64,000 nucleotides of DNA from Boesenbergia rotunda (lineage: Eukaryota > Streptophyta > Magnoliopsida > Zingiberales > Zingiberaceae), in contig JAGFNQ010000969.1 of assembly GCA_024364735.1 (NCBI GenBank), positions 102,567 through 166,566 on the forward strand. Reading direction: 5' to 3'. Below, piece after piece: positions 35,115 through 46,256 of this stretch. The notes beneath the pieces are model-generated. The model was not told the DNA's origin. It worked only from the letters and a program-made list of their open reading frames with translations, and searched no databases. Every line of letters begins with the position of its first letter. Position 1 is the first letter of the stretch. Position numbers and translations under genes: made by a program.

Positions 35115-35610
35115 TCATAATAATAATAATATTTCATGAATTCATAATATTTCATAATATTCCATAATAATATTTCATGAATTCCATAATATTTCATATT
35201 CATGAATTCATAATATTTAATAATAATATTTCATGAATTCATAGTATTTCATAATATTTCATAATAATATTTCATGAATTCCATAACATCTCATATTCAT
35301 GAATTCATAATATTTAATAATAATATTTCATGAATTCATAATATTTCATAATATTTCATAATAATATTTCATGAATTTCATAACATCTCATATTCATGAA
35401 TTCATAATATTTAATAATAATATTTCATGAATTCATAATATTTCATAATATTTCATAATAATATTTCATGAATTCCATAATATTTCATATTCATGAATTC
35501 ATAATGTTTCATAATATTTCATGATAATATTTTATGAATTCCATAATATTTCATATTCATGAATTCATAATATTTAATAATAATATTTCATAATATTTCA
35601 TATGGGAAAT
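35115..35610. repeat. AT-rich tandem array in H
   Basis: Repeated AATATTTCATGAATTCATAA and TAATATTTAATAATA units in higher-order blocks of roughly 120 bp. ATGAATTCAT is itself palindromic. Low-complexity, non-coding. Confidence 0.8.
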
Positions 35611-35780
35611 TTTTGGGGTGTTACAAAAGCGGTCATCGAATCAAATCTGCCACGAAGCCAATGGATCATGTCAACCTAGGCGCCTAGGAGGTCCCGGGCG
35701 CCCTAGTCAGACTAGGTGCCCAATCAAAGGGGATAAGCGCTGACCGAGCTGCAGATTGAGGGTCTCGTATGTGAAGGCAC

Positions 35781-36640
35781 TGTTGGGTTCTCCCAGCACC
35801 AAAACACAAAAACGCAGCGGAAACAAGAACCCACGAGCGATCCATGCGAAAGAAAACTCGTACAAAGTTCATCTATCTAATAGATCTATTTACAGTGTAT
35901 ACCTTTGCAGCGTGCCCTTTGCTTATCCCGCTCGTCCAAGATGCTCCGGATCTCTTGGACGTTTAAGCGTCAGTGCCTCTATTCGTATCCACACGAACAC
36001 AATCTCTCAACTTCGGGAGAGCTACCTTAGTTGTGCTAGCAACTTGAGGTAGCTCGCAGAATCACCAAAAACCCTACAATAGGGTTTCAGCCAAAAGAGG
36101 AAGACGAAGGAGGGAAGAAGCCAAGGGAAGAAGAAAAAGGAACTCATCCAAAGTCACAAGTCCATCTTTTATAGTCATCCCATGAATATGAAGAGGTTTG
36201 GGTCTCTTTGGCATCCTTCATTAATACCAATAAAGAGCACATCTTTTCATGTGGCTCTTTATCTTTTCCCATGCAAGAAAAGAATCTTTTCATCCAATGA
36301 AGAGAGACTTTTCTCTTTCCTTCATGCAACTCCATGACTTGTGAGCTCAAGTCATTAGTTGACCTACATGCTAGTCTCCATGCATTAATATTGTCCTTGA
36401 ATATTAATGCTCGACTAGGAATAATTTAGTGTAGTGTTCTCTACATCATCTCACTATCGATTCAACCAATCGATATGATGTAGATATGAACCTACTACAC
36501 AAGGACATTATTATACTTAGTTATTTGGCACAAATACAATGTATGTATAATAACCAAACATGTCTTTATTAATGATAGAATATGATACAAAATGTCCTTA
36601 GTCAATTATCACATAATTGGCTCTAGGGCTCCTACTAAAA
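35781..36640 (-). repeat. 3' LTR of element D (shortened)
   Basis: 860 bp. Matches 42001-42567 and 43596-43902 of the other LTR; the 1,028 bp in between are absent. The inner end reads CTACTAAAA instead of CTACTAACA, so the terminal CA is mutated. Minus-strand TATAAAA at 36167-36173. Confidence 0.88.
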
Positions 36641-36651
36641 ATCTCCCACTA
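36641..36651 (-). other. Polypurine tract of element D
   Basis: The minus strand reads TAGTGGGAGAT next to the 3' LTR, matching the GTGGGAG tract of E, J and L. Confidence 0.75.
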
Positions 36652-36660
36652 GCACTAGTG

Positions 36661-39600
36661 TCAATCACTGTAATATCTAATACCCAGTGACCTGGTATGA
36701 CCATCATGCTTCTTTTGTGCCAAAGCCTTGGTCAAAGGATCTGCGATGTTAGAATCAGTGTGTACTCTGCATATCCTCACATCTCCTCTATCGATGATCT
36801 CTCGAATGAGATGGAAGCGTCGTAGTATGTGTTTGGTCCGCTGATGAGAGCGATGTTCCATAGCCTGCGCAATAGCCCCATTATTGGCACAATAGAGGTC
36901 TATCGGGTCTACTATGCTAGGAACCACACCAAGCTCTGTAATGAACTTCTGGATCCAAACAGCCTCTTTTGCCGCATCAGATGCGGTAATATACTTGGCC
37001 TCTGTTGTAGAATCAGCAACTGTGTCCTGCCTCGAACTCTTCCAGCTCAGAGCGCCACCATTTAGACAAAATACATACCCTGACTGCGATCTAAAATCAT
37101 CCCTTTATGTTTGGAAGCTTGCGTCACTGTAACCCTTTACAGCTAGCTCCTCTGTGCCTCCAAATATCAAAAAATATTCTTTAGTCATTCATATACTTAA
37201 GAATGATCATGACAGGTGCCAGTGACATTCACCTGGATCTGACTGGTACCTGCTCATCATGCTCAAAGCATACGAGACATCTGGATGAGTATAAAGCATG
37301 GCGTACATGATAGACCCTATAGCAGATGCATAAGGGATTTGATCCATACAGTCTCTCTCCTCCTTAGAAGAGGGACATTGAGTCTTCGAAAGACTCACAC
37401 CATGTGACATCAGCAGAAATCCCTTCTTAGAATTCTGCATGGCAAAACGATTAAGCACCTTGTCAATATATGTACTCTAACTTAAGCCAAGCAATCTCTT
37501 AGATCTATCTCTATAGATCTTGATGCCTAGGATATAGGCTGCTTCACCTAAGTCTTTCATTGAGAAACAATTTCCGAGCCAAGTCTTTACAAACTGTAGT
37601 GAAGGGATATCATTCCCAATGAGAAGTATGTCATCTACATACAAGATCAGGAAGATAACTATGCCCCCACTAACCCTCTTGTAGACACAAGGTTCATCTT
37701 CATTCTTGATGAAGACAAACGCTTTGATTGCATCATCGAATCAAAGATTCCAGCTTCGAGATGCTTGCTTTAACCCATAAATGGACCTTTGCAACTTATA
37801 TACCTTTCCAGCATGCTCTGGATCTACAAAACCCTCAGGTTGTGTCATGTACACATCCTCGAGTAGATTCCCATTTAGGAATGCGGTTTTGACATCCATC
37901 TGCCAGATCTCGTAATTATGGTAAGCTGCAATAGCAAGCATGATCCGAATAGACTTAAGCATCGCAACTGGTGAAAAGGTTTCATCATAGTCAATACCAT
38001 GAATTTGCTTGAAACCGTTGGCTACCAATCATCCTTTATAGGTATGCATGAGTCCATCCATGACAGTCTTTCTTCTAAAGACCCACTTACACCCTATGGG
38101 TTTAATTCCCTCAGGTGGATCAACCAAAGTCCATACTTGGTAAGTGTACATGGATTCCATTTCGAACCTCATGGCTTCTAGCTATTTCTCAGAATCTGGG
38201 CACATCACAGCTTCTTGATAGGATGTAGGCTCATTCAACTCAATAAGCGTAACGTCATCATGGTTAGACAAGAGAAAAGAGTATCTCTCAGGCTGACGAC
38301 GTATCCTATCAGATCTGCGAGGAGGTTGGTCTACTTGAACAGCTTGTTGTTCCACAACTTCATGTGCAACAACCTCATGATCCACAACATCTTGTGGTGC
38401 CTGTTCAATGTCCATTAAGGCCTCAGTGTTATCTGTATCTTGAACTTCTTCAAGATGGATTTTACTCCCACTAATTCTTCTAGAAATAAACTCTTTTTCT
38501 AGAAAAATATCATTTCTAGCGACAAACACTTTGCCTTGTGTGGGATTGTAAAAGTAATATCCCTTTGTTTCCTTGAGATATCCTACAAAATAGCACTTAT
38601 CATATTTGGGTCCTAGTTTATCAGACACTTGACGTCGAACGTAAGCCTCACAACCCTAAATCTTCATAAAAGACATCGTGGGACTCTTCCCAGTCCATAT
38701 TGTATATGGTGTCTTTGTGACGACCATTGATGGAGCTCGGTTAAGTGTGAAAAGAGTCATCTCTAGAGCGAATCCCCAGAAGGAAGTAGGAAGAACTATT
38801 TGACTCATCATTGATCGTACCATATCTAATAGAGTACGATTTCTCTGCTCGGACACACCATTCCATTGTGGTGTTCCAGGTGGAGTGAGTTGGGATAAGA
38901 TCCTACACTATGCTAGATGGTCACGAAACTCTTGGCTAAGGTATTCACCACCTCGATCTGATCGAAGCATCTTAATACTCTTGCCAAATTGGTTTTGTAC
39001 TTCACTTTTGATTTCTTTGAACTTTTCAAAGGATTCTGACTTGTGTTTCATAAGATACACATAATCATATCTACTGATATCATAAGTGAAAGTGATGAAG
39101 TACTGATAGTCTCCTCTAGCTGCGACATTGAAAGGGCCACATACATCAGTATGTATGAATCCTAACAACTCTATTGCTCTTTCGCCGTGTCCACTAAATG
39201 GAGTCTTGGTCATCTTGCCTAAAAGACAAGATTCACATATTTCATATGATTCAAAATCAAATGAGTCCAGTAATCCATCCATATGGAGCTGGGATATGCG
39301 ACTCTCATTTATATGTCCTAAGCAACAATGCCAGAGATATGTTTGGTTCAAATTATTTGGTTTAAACCGTTTGGTATTTATGTTATAGATTGGGTTCTCT
39401 AGATCTAGAAGATAGAGTCCATTCTGCAATGGTGCATTACAATAGAACATGTCATTTAGCATTATAGAACAATATTTGTCCTTTATGATAAATGAAAAGC
39501 CTTTTTTATCAAAACAAGATACTGAAATAATATTCTTAGTTAATGCAGGTACATAAAAATAATCTTCTAGTTCTAGGATAAGCCTAGTGGGCAAAGATAA

Positions 39601-39720
39601 GAAATATGTTCCTACGGCAATATCTTGCTTTGCCCTTGGTCAATGATCTAGCTCTTTGAAGGCCCTGCACATTAGTACAAATGTGAGAAGCACATCCGGT
39701 ATCTAATACCCAAGAAAATG
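36661..39720 (-). pseudogene. Element D pol: protease, integrase, RT, RNase H (multiply broken)
   Basis: From the right: protease VLDTGCASHI (DTG active site) at the end of the gag frame, then a frameshift. The GAG-pre-integrase and integrase N-half lie at 38908-39594 (LWHCCLGHINESR, CESCLLGK, HTDVCGP, LRSDRGGEYLS). After a stop, SEQRNRTLLDMVRSMM (38656-38856) carries the integrase Glu. The linker is at 38182-38628. RT follows (IDYDETFSPVAMLKSIR, WQMDVKTAFLNGN at 37741-38028; YVDDILLIGN near 37625), with intact YVDD. SKKGFLLMSHG and YASAIGSIMYAML are at 37207-37458. RNase H is at 36661-36927, where YCDNNG has become YCANNG, losing a catalytic Asp. At least five stops or frameshifts separate these pieces. 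Confidence 0.88.
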
Positions 39721-40500
39721 AGATAGATAGATTGACTTCTATAAAAAAAATACCTGAGGCAGAAGTCTTACTTCTTTTCTTCTTTGCTTCCTCCAGGTAG
39801 AGTTTACAATTCCTCTTCCAATGTCCGGTATCACCACAATGGAAGCAGGTCCCTTCCTTAGGAACTTTGCTTTTGGCCTTGGATGTAGTAGAGTTGGCCT
39901 TGGCTTTGGCTTGGGTCTTACCCTTGCCTTTAGGCTTCCATTTGCCTTTGCCCTTGTTAACCATCAGTACATTACTGGTCTTAGTCTTCTTGAGATTGGG
40001 TTCAACAGTTCTCAACATGCTGAGCATCTCAGGTAAAGGCTTATCAATTTCATTCATTTTATAGTTCATGACAAATTGATTATACCCTTCCAGCAATGAT
40101 TGCAGGATAAGGTCTGTTGCCAATTCTTGGCCCAATGGGAATCCTAGTCTTTCAAGGTTCTCCACATACCCAATCATCTTGAGTACGTGAGTTCCTACAG
40201 GAGTTCCCTCTTGCATCTTGCATGCAAATAGGGCTTTCGATACCTCAAACAACTTGTGTTGCTTCTGAAGCTCAGAGTTCATGGTGGCAAGCATAAGGCA
40301 TGATACATCAAGTGCATCATCCTGATGTTTCTTGTAAGCATCCTTTTCAGCACGGGTGCTTCTGGAAGGGGTTGCTCTAGGACGTACAGTTTTCGTTCTT
40401 ATTTGAGGACTATCCTCAAGTTTCTATACCAGTCTAGGAAATTAGCTCCATTGAGCTTGTCCTTCTCAAGGGCAGATCATAGAGAGAGAGTATTTGACGT
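39700..40500 (-). pseudogene. Element D gag (broken)
   Basis: The start lies near 40500, with LEKDKLNGANFLDWYRNL at about 40410-40470, a copia gag N-terminus. A frameshift near 40350 leads into AEKDAYKKHQDDALDV and the long frame from 40294: LQKQHKLFEVSKALFACKM, LGFPLGQELATDLILQSL, then a basic Lys/Gly-rich segment and a CCHC knuckle CFHCGDTGHWKRNC, running directly into the protease. Length about 260 residues, normal for this copia gag type and about half that of the A/B/C gag. Confidence 0.82.
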
Positions 40501-41986
40501 GTTAGACGATATGGTGATCTACAACAATATAACATGCAGAAATAAGTATCATATCTAGATCATTTAATTAGGCCTTTAATTAAATGACACTCCCACTAAA
40601 TCGTATAACTTTTGTAGGGGCTAGTCATGGATGTAGGCAAACTCAATATGTCTACACTACTAGCTCCAAACCAAATAGCGACTACATTTATGTGGGACAA
40701 GATCCATATTATACTTCATCTTGAGTTAGCTTTGGCTAATTGCCCAAGACTTGGTATAACTAGGTAGGTAACATTTTACCAATTACATCGTATGCAACTC
40801 TTGAAAAAGGGTTAAGATTCACATTACACATCATCTTGAGTTAGCTTTGGCTAATCACCCAAGACTTAGTATAATTTTCCTCTTACCCACTTTTCCCAAC
40901 TTTTGGGATATTCCTCTAAGTTTCTCAATCCAATTGAGGTAACTTAGTTATGTCTCACCCAAAGTTCGATTGCGGGACATCACAATTGTCTCTCGCACTC
41001 TACCAAGATAAAATGCGTTGCTTTGCTTTGGCAAACCCAACAACAAATGATCGAGGTAGTTTATGAGTACCGAACCTTGGTAGGCATATTGGGTTGACTT
41101 AATTAAGATAAACATCTAAGCATGCATCACATACACATACATAGCATATATCAACATATAAGCAAGAAAACGTGACATGGTTATGACCCATATACTACGA
41201 TCTTCTCAAGCCAATGAGAGGATCGATGGTCAACCTAGGGATAACATCTTCTCCAAGAGCACCCTCCGGTCATCATGTGTGGTTGGCATCCTCCTTGTAA
41301 CTTAATTCTTCAATGGACACTCCATTCCTCTTTTGTACATTACAATGTAGGAAAACTCGAGTTACATTCGAGTCTAAATCTAATTTTACAATTAGGAAGA
41401 ATAGAGACAAGGCACGACACGCAGGCCGTATTATGAATTACAACTTACACACACACACATACCTCCAATCACATTGGGGTTAAGGCCATAACCATTCACC
41501 ATGTCATCAATCATATATAATAAATTTAGGACATTGATTTTATTATGAGTGCAAAAACAAAATTAGCCGCTTCAGCAGAAACTCAAGGCGGCCCCGATCC
41601 AAAATTAGATGCTTGAGCAAAAACTCACGGTGGGGTCAAGGGGCAGCGCCCCGATCCAAAATTTATTTTTATTGGTTCCCCGAGTGAGCCGCTGCCCTAG
41701 ATTCATGAACATGAATCCAAGACCCATATAGCTACGGTACGATCACTCGGACTCCCCTTTCCCGAGACGGTCTCGGGGCTCCTTCCCCGGGATGACCCGA
41801 GCGTCAGTTCTCCCGAGTGGGCCTCGGGAGCCTTCGGCTCAGTATACCTCAGAGGCCTATCCTCCCGAGTGGGAGTTCGGGAGCCCGACTTCTATATCAT
41901 ACAGTTATATTCAACTCATAATAAATCTTGTCCTACTTCTATATTACATATAAAAGGCATAAAACTTTGTACGATCTTTCGCAAGT
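40501..41986 (-). other. Untranslated leader of element D
   Basis: About 1.5 kb between PBS and gag without open frames. Near 41570-41900 it has repeated GAGCC/CTCGGGAGCC motifs, comparable to those in the E leader. A CACACACACA run lies near 41450. Confidence 0.6.
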
Positions 41987-42000
41987 GGCTCTGATACCAC
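41987..42000 (-). other. Primer-binding site of element D
   Basis: The minus strand reads GTGGTATCAGAGCC immediately after CCCAACA. Confidence 0.88.
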
Positions 42001-43902
42001 TGTTGGGTTCTCCCGGCACCAAAACACAATAACGCAGCGGAAACAAGAACCCACGAGCGATCCATGCGAAAGAAAACTCATACAAAGTTCATCTATCTAA
42101 TAGATCTATCTACAATGTATACCTTTGTAGCATGCCCTTTGCTTATCCCGCTCGTCTAAGATGCGCCGGATCTCTTGCACGTTCAAGCGTCCGTGCCTCT
42201 ATTCGTATCCACATGGACACAATCTCTCAACTTCGGGAGAGCTACCTTAGTTGTGCTAGCAACTTGAGGTAGCTCGCAGAATCACCAAGAACCCTACAAT
42301 AGGGTTTCGGGCAAAAGAGGAAGATGAGGAAGGGAAGAAGAAAAGAGAAGAAGCCAAGGGAAGAAGAAAAAGGACCTCATCCAAAGTCACAAAGTCCATC
42401 TTTTATAATCATCCCATGAATATGAAGAGGTTTGGGTCTCTTTGGCTTCCTTCATTAATACCAATAAAGAGCACATCTTTTCATGTGGCTCTTTATCTTT
42501 TCCCATGCAAGAAAAGAATCTTTTCATCCAATGAAGAGAGACTTTTCTCTTTCCTTCATGCAATTCCGACCGGGCCTCTCGGGCTTCCGACTCGGTCTCC
42601 CGACCAAGTCTCCCGAGCTGCGAGCTCCCGACCCATCTGCCGAGTGCCGAGCTCCCGACCCATCTACCGAGCTCCCAGCTCAGTTTGCTGAGTGCCGACC
42701 CAGTCTGCCGAGCTCCCAGCCAGTCTGCCGAGTGACGACCCAATCTGCCGAGCTCCCAGCCTAGTCTACCGAGTGCCGAGCTCCCGACCCGCACTCTCGA
42801 GATCCCAACTCGAGCTCCCGAACTGACCTCCCGAGTTCCCAACTCGGGCTCAGATTTCCTGAGTTCCCAACTCGAGCTCAGGTCTCCCGAGTTCCCAACT
42901 CGGGCTCAGATCAGCCGATCAGATTTTCCGAAGCATCGTGTCCTTAGTGTGTGACCCAATAGGTTCTCGTGACGTTAGCAATGTGCCTAAACATTTTAGA
43001 CACATAAGCAATGAGCAACATCTAGCAATGCATCATTGCTACCCATGTAACAAGAAAAGTCAAGATCCGACTAAACCTCCGTGACTATGATAATGTATGA
43101 CCTTGTCCTTCTATCCTTGATATCTAGATTGACCAATGAGGCATAGACCGTGTCATCCTCAGTCAATCTTGTGTTTCTTGATCCCCGAGTAGACTCACTC
43201 AAACAAATGAGCTCAATATCTCATATTGACTCATTCGAGCATTACCATGCGTTTTAGCAGTCCTACTCGATCAAGGGGCCCACAGATATCACTCCCGTCA
43301 TATGAGAGGGATAGATCCCATCTACATCACTCACATCCCTCCGCATAATTCGTTACATACCCAGTGATCACCTTTATAGTCCACCTTGTTACGGGTGACG
43401 TTTGACGATACCAAAGTACATAACTCCTTATGTAGGGAACCGTAGTGACTTCATGTCTAAGGACTATTCATACTAATAGTCACATGAGAAAGTTTATGAC
43501 ACTCATATGACAATCTATGAAACTTTCTCATGGCGGGTCAATTCAGTACACATTCTCCAATGTATACCCATGTGACAACTTGATATCTCATATCCATGAC
43601 TTGTGAGTTCAAGTCATTAGTTGACCTATATGCTAGTCTCCATGCATTAATATTGTCCTTGAATATTAATGCTCGACTAGGAATAGTTTAATGTAGTGTT
43701 CTCTATATCATCTCACTATCGATTCAACCAATCGATATGATGTAGATATGAATCTACTACACAAGGACATTATTATACTTAGTTATTTGACACAAATACA
43801 AAGTAAGTATAATAACCAAACATGTATTTATTAATGATAGAATATGATACAAAATGTCCCCAGTCAATCATCACATAATTGGCTCTAGGGCTACTACTAA
43901 CA
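42001..43902 (-). repeat. 5' LTR of element D (full length)
   Basis: 1,902 bp. Besides the parts shared with the left LTR it includes 42568-43595. That block starts with an array of GAGCTCCCGACC / CTGCCGAGTGCC units (about 42566-42910) and continues with a non-repetitive segment. Minus-strand TATAAAA at 42401-42407. Confidence 0.88.
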
Positions 43903-44384
43903 GGCACGTGTCAGGCGCCCCCAATGGATCAGGCGCCCCCAGGAGCACTATAAAAAGGGCTCGACCCCAAGGCTTCAACAACAGTTCTTTCCAACGCTCC
44001 AAACACTTTCGCTCTCTCGCTGCACTCTAGCAAAGTTCCATTTCGAGAATTCAGCGCCGACGATGACCCTCTGCTCTGGAATTCGATCCATCACGGGCGT
44101 CGGTAAAAGTTTCATTTTATGAAAGTGTTGTAATTCAGTGTTCAAATTCTATATCTTTACTTTCAATTTGTAAGAATTTTTTCGAATATAGAATTGCCCA
44201 AAGTAAACAGTCAAGGACCGTGGGCCTTGGAGTAGGAGCTGACCGTGACTCCGAACCAAGTAAATAATCTACTTGTGTTCTTGTTCAATTTATTTCTTTC
44301 TGCTGCGTATTTGCTCTTTCTTAGTCCGAAAAGATTTTAACGATATTCACACACCCCCCCTCTATCGTTTTCCTCGATCCAACA

Positions 44385-45182
44385 TATCCTAGCTTGTTTT
44401 AGCTTGCAAAACTCCAAGAAAGGATTTCTACCTTTTCGTCATGGAGTACCTTTATGTAATGAATTGTGTCCTAAAACATCAAAGGAGATAGAGAAGATGA
44501 AGACAGTTCCTTATGCTTCGGTTGTAGGAAGCCTAATGTATGCTATGTTATGTACGAGATCGGATATCTGCTTTACCATGGGCATGGTTAGCAGATATCA
44601 AAGTAATCCAAGACAAGGATATTGGATTGCGATAAAGCATATATTAAACTACCTGAAAAGGACTAGAGATTATATGCTAGTTTTCCAAGCAGATCATTTG
44701 CTTCCTGTGGGTTACACGGATTCTGATTTCTAATCGAATAGGATAACAGTAAGTCTACCTCAGGTTATGTGTTTACTTTGGGAGGTGGAGCCATAGAATA
44801 GAGGAGTATCAAGCAGAAATGCGTTGCGGACTTCACCATCGAAGCTGAGTATGTGGCAGCCTCTGAGGCAGCCAAAGAAGTTGTATGGCTCAGGAACTTC
44901 TTGATGGACTTAAAGGTGATTCCAGGTTTGTCCAAAGCTATCACAATTTATTGTGATAACAGTGGTGTAGTAGCAAACTCGAAGGAACCACGAGCCCATA
45001 AGGCAAGTAAACACATTGTGTGCAAATACCACCTGATACGAGACATCGTAAAGCGAGGAGAAGTTGATGTCGCCAAGATTGCATCAACAGATAACCTGGC
45101 AGATCCTTTCACTAAGGCCCTTCCAACGAAAGCTTATGATAGACATGTTGAGGGGATGAGAATTAGATGTATGGCAGTTTGA
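44385..45182 (+). pseudogene. Element L pol fragment: RT end and RNase H (broken)
   Basis: Begins inside RT at ILACFSLQNSKKGFLPFRHG, followed by YASVVGSLMYAMLCTRSDI, MVSRYQSNPRQGYW and LNYLKRTRDYML, the conserved RT-RNase H connection of copia. RNase H starts at GYTDSDF, then a TAA at 44731-44733, a one-base deletion near 44743 and a TAG replacing Trp in the AIEWRS motif near 44800. The frame resumes with EAEYVAASEAAKE, YCDNSGVVANSKEP, KHIVCKYHLIRDIV and DPFTKALP to the stop at 45182. The N-terminal part of pol is separated by element C. The RNase H style (VANSKEP, DPFTKALP) is close to that of J and unlike D and E (IAQAKEP). Confidence 0.87.
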
Positions 45183-45204
45183 TGACAGCATAGTCTTTTA
45201 GTAT

Positions 45205-45215
45205 AAGTGGGAGAT
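45205..45215 (+). other. Polypurine tract of element L
   Basis: AAGTGGGAGAT directly before TGTTAGGATATATAC. Confidence 0.8.
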
Positions 45216-45384
45216 TGTTAGGATATATACTATAAGCCTAGCTTTTGTATTTGACATCTAATTTTGAATAAGAATCATAGTTGTCATGTATTTGCATTTT
45301 ATATTTGTTATATGTATACAATTGTCCATTACTTCATTGTAGATAACATAGTATGTGGTATCACACAGAAGATTATGTTTTCAG
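45216..45384 (+). repeat. 3' LTR of element L (first 169 bp)
   Basis: Starts TGTTAGGATA after the polypurine tract. Interrupted at 45385 by M. The remainder must lie beyond M, outside the window. Confidence 0.75.
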
Positions 45385-46256
45385 TGTAGGACGGGTGCCG
45401 TCGATAGAGGGAGGGTGAATATCGACTCGTTAAAAATTCTTCGTAAACATGTCATAAACTTCGAGGTTCGTTTGATTGTTCTAGATAGAGAGTTAGTAGC
45501 ACGAAAAACAGAAAGAACGAAAAACCAAACAACTCAGAGTGCACGCAGGTTTTACTTGGTTCCCAACTGTTGGGTATGGCTTGGCGGGTTTCCTAAGCGA
45601 AGACTTGGTCGTCCTTGAGAGACCTCTCCAGGTCTACGGATTAAAAAATTAATCCAAATGGAGACGAGTCTCCCAACAACCATCTCGTCGTCGTATCGTT
45701 CGGTACGAATTACAACTCGGCCAATCACAAAGATTGAACCTTGTAATTCTTCTAATCGAACGACCATGGAAAAGGCGACGAGTGGATCGCCGGTTCTTGT
45801 GTTTACGGTCGGGGTCCAGCTAATTAATTATTCAGCATTATTCACAATCATAATAATTAAATAACACACATGAAATGATGAAGCAAAGTATAAAGACACA
45901 AAATAACATAAGGAGCTTTGGGAGAGATTATACCTTCCCTATTACCTCGCAACCTTCTACCGTATGACATATCCCCTTCTTGGACGTCGTGTGGGCAACG
46001 ATCCTCCAAGAACTGAAGCCACCAAAACCCTTCTTCCTCTTCTTTCTTGCGCCGACCAAAGAAGGAGATGTTCTCCCCTCTTCCTTCTCCCTTTTCTCTT
46101 CTACTAGTTGCTGTTCCATTTTGCAAAACCATAGCAACAAGCATGCAGTCTAGTTGTTGTTCCATTCAAAATCACAGCAACATGCATGCTATCTAGTTGT
46201 TGTTCCATTTACAAAGCCATAGCAATTCGTAGACAACTGTCCACGCAGGGAGTAGC

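Larger units (their letters stand above)
32476..35625 (-). mobile_element. Element H: solo LTR of a Ty3/gypsy element
   Basis: 3,150 bp from TGTAACGCCC to GGGTGTTACA, TSD AAAGC at 32471-32475 and 35626-35630. The ends and the lack of any gag/pol mark it as a solo LTR of a family related to G and I, in the same orientation as G. It contains a hairpin array (33400-33735) and a strongly AT-rich tandem array near its end. Frames inside are short and unconvincing. Confidence 0.9.
35781..43902 (-). mobile_element. Element D: Ty1/copia retrotransposon (decayed)
   Basis: 8,122 bp from TGTTGGGTTC to ACTAACA, TSD GGCAC at 35776-35780 and 43903-43907, inserted into the C 3' LTR. Minus-strand order: 5' LTR (42001-43902), PBS, leader, gag, protease, integrase, RT, RNase H, polypurine tract, 3' LTR (35781-36640). 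All coding regions carry multiple breaks. The left LTR is about 1 kb shorter than the right one. Pol resembles that of E but is a different family. Confidence 0.92.
5588..44384 (+). mobile_element. Element C: Sirevirus-like gag+ORF2 element carrying five nested insertions
   Basis: C is reconstructed by removing the insertions G, F(+E), H and D together with their TSDs. The parts are: end of 5' LTR (5588-6237), PBS, gag (6463-8106), spacer (8107-8838), GC-rich segment (18018-18305), ORF2 with its own promoter (28917-30331), an AT-rich tail, polypurine tract (31734-31748) and 3' LTR (31749-44384). Net internal length is about 5.7 kb, like B (about 5.85 kb). No protease, integrase, RT or RNase H is present, so C was non-autonomous. 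Its LTR remnants differ visibly from each other, which fits an old insertion that later received many others. C sits in the RT of element L (44385 onward). Its left boundary is off the window because A interrupts the 5' LTR. Confidence 0.87.
31749..44384 (+). repeat. 3' LTR of element C with insertions H and D
   Basis: C-derived segments are 31749-32475, 35631-35780 and 43908-44384, together about 1.35 kb. Near 31855-32095 is an array of AAGTCCTGG/GGGCAAGAAG units related to the hairpin arrays of A and B. GGCGCCC motifs and the TATA box (43949-43956) follow. The LTR ends ACCCCCCCTCTATCG...CCAACA at 44384, after which the pol of L resumes. Confidence 0.85.
44385..45384 (+). mobile_element. Element L: 3' end of an old Ty1/copia element (host of C and M)
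   Basis: Only the RT end, RNase H, polypurine tract and 169 bases of 3' LTR are visible. C interrupts it on the left, in RT, and M on the right, in the LTR. The other parts lie outside the window. L is the oldest layer recognisable here. Confidence 0.85.
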
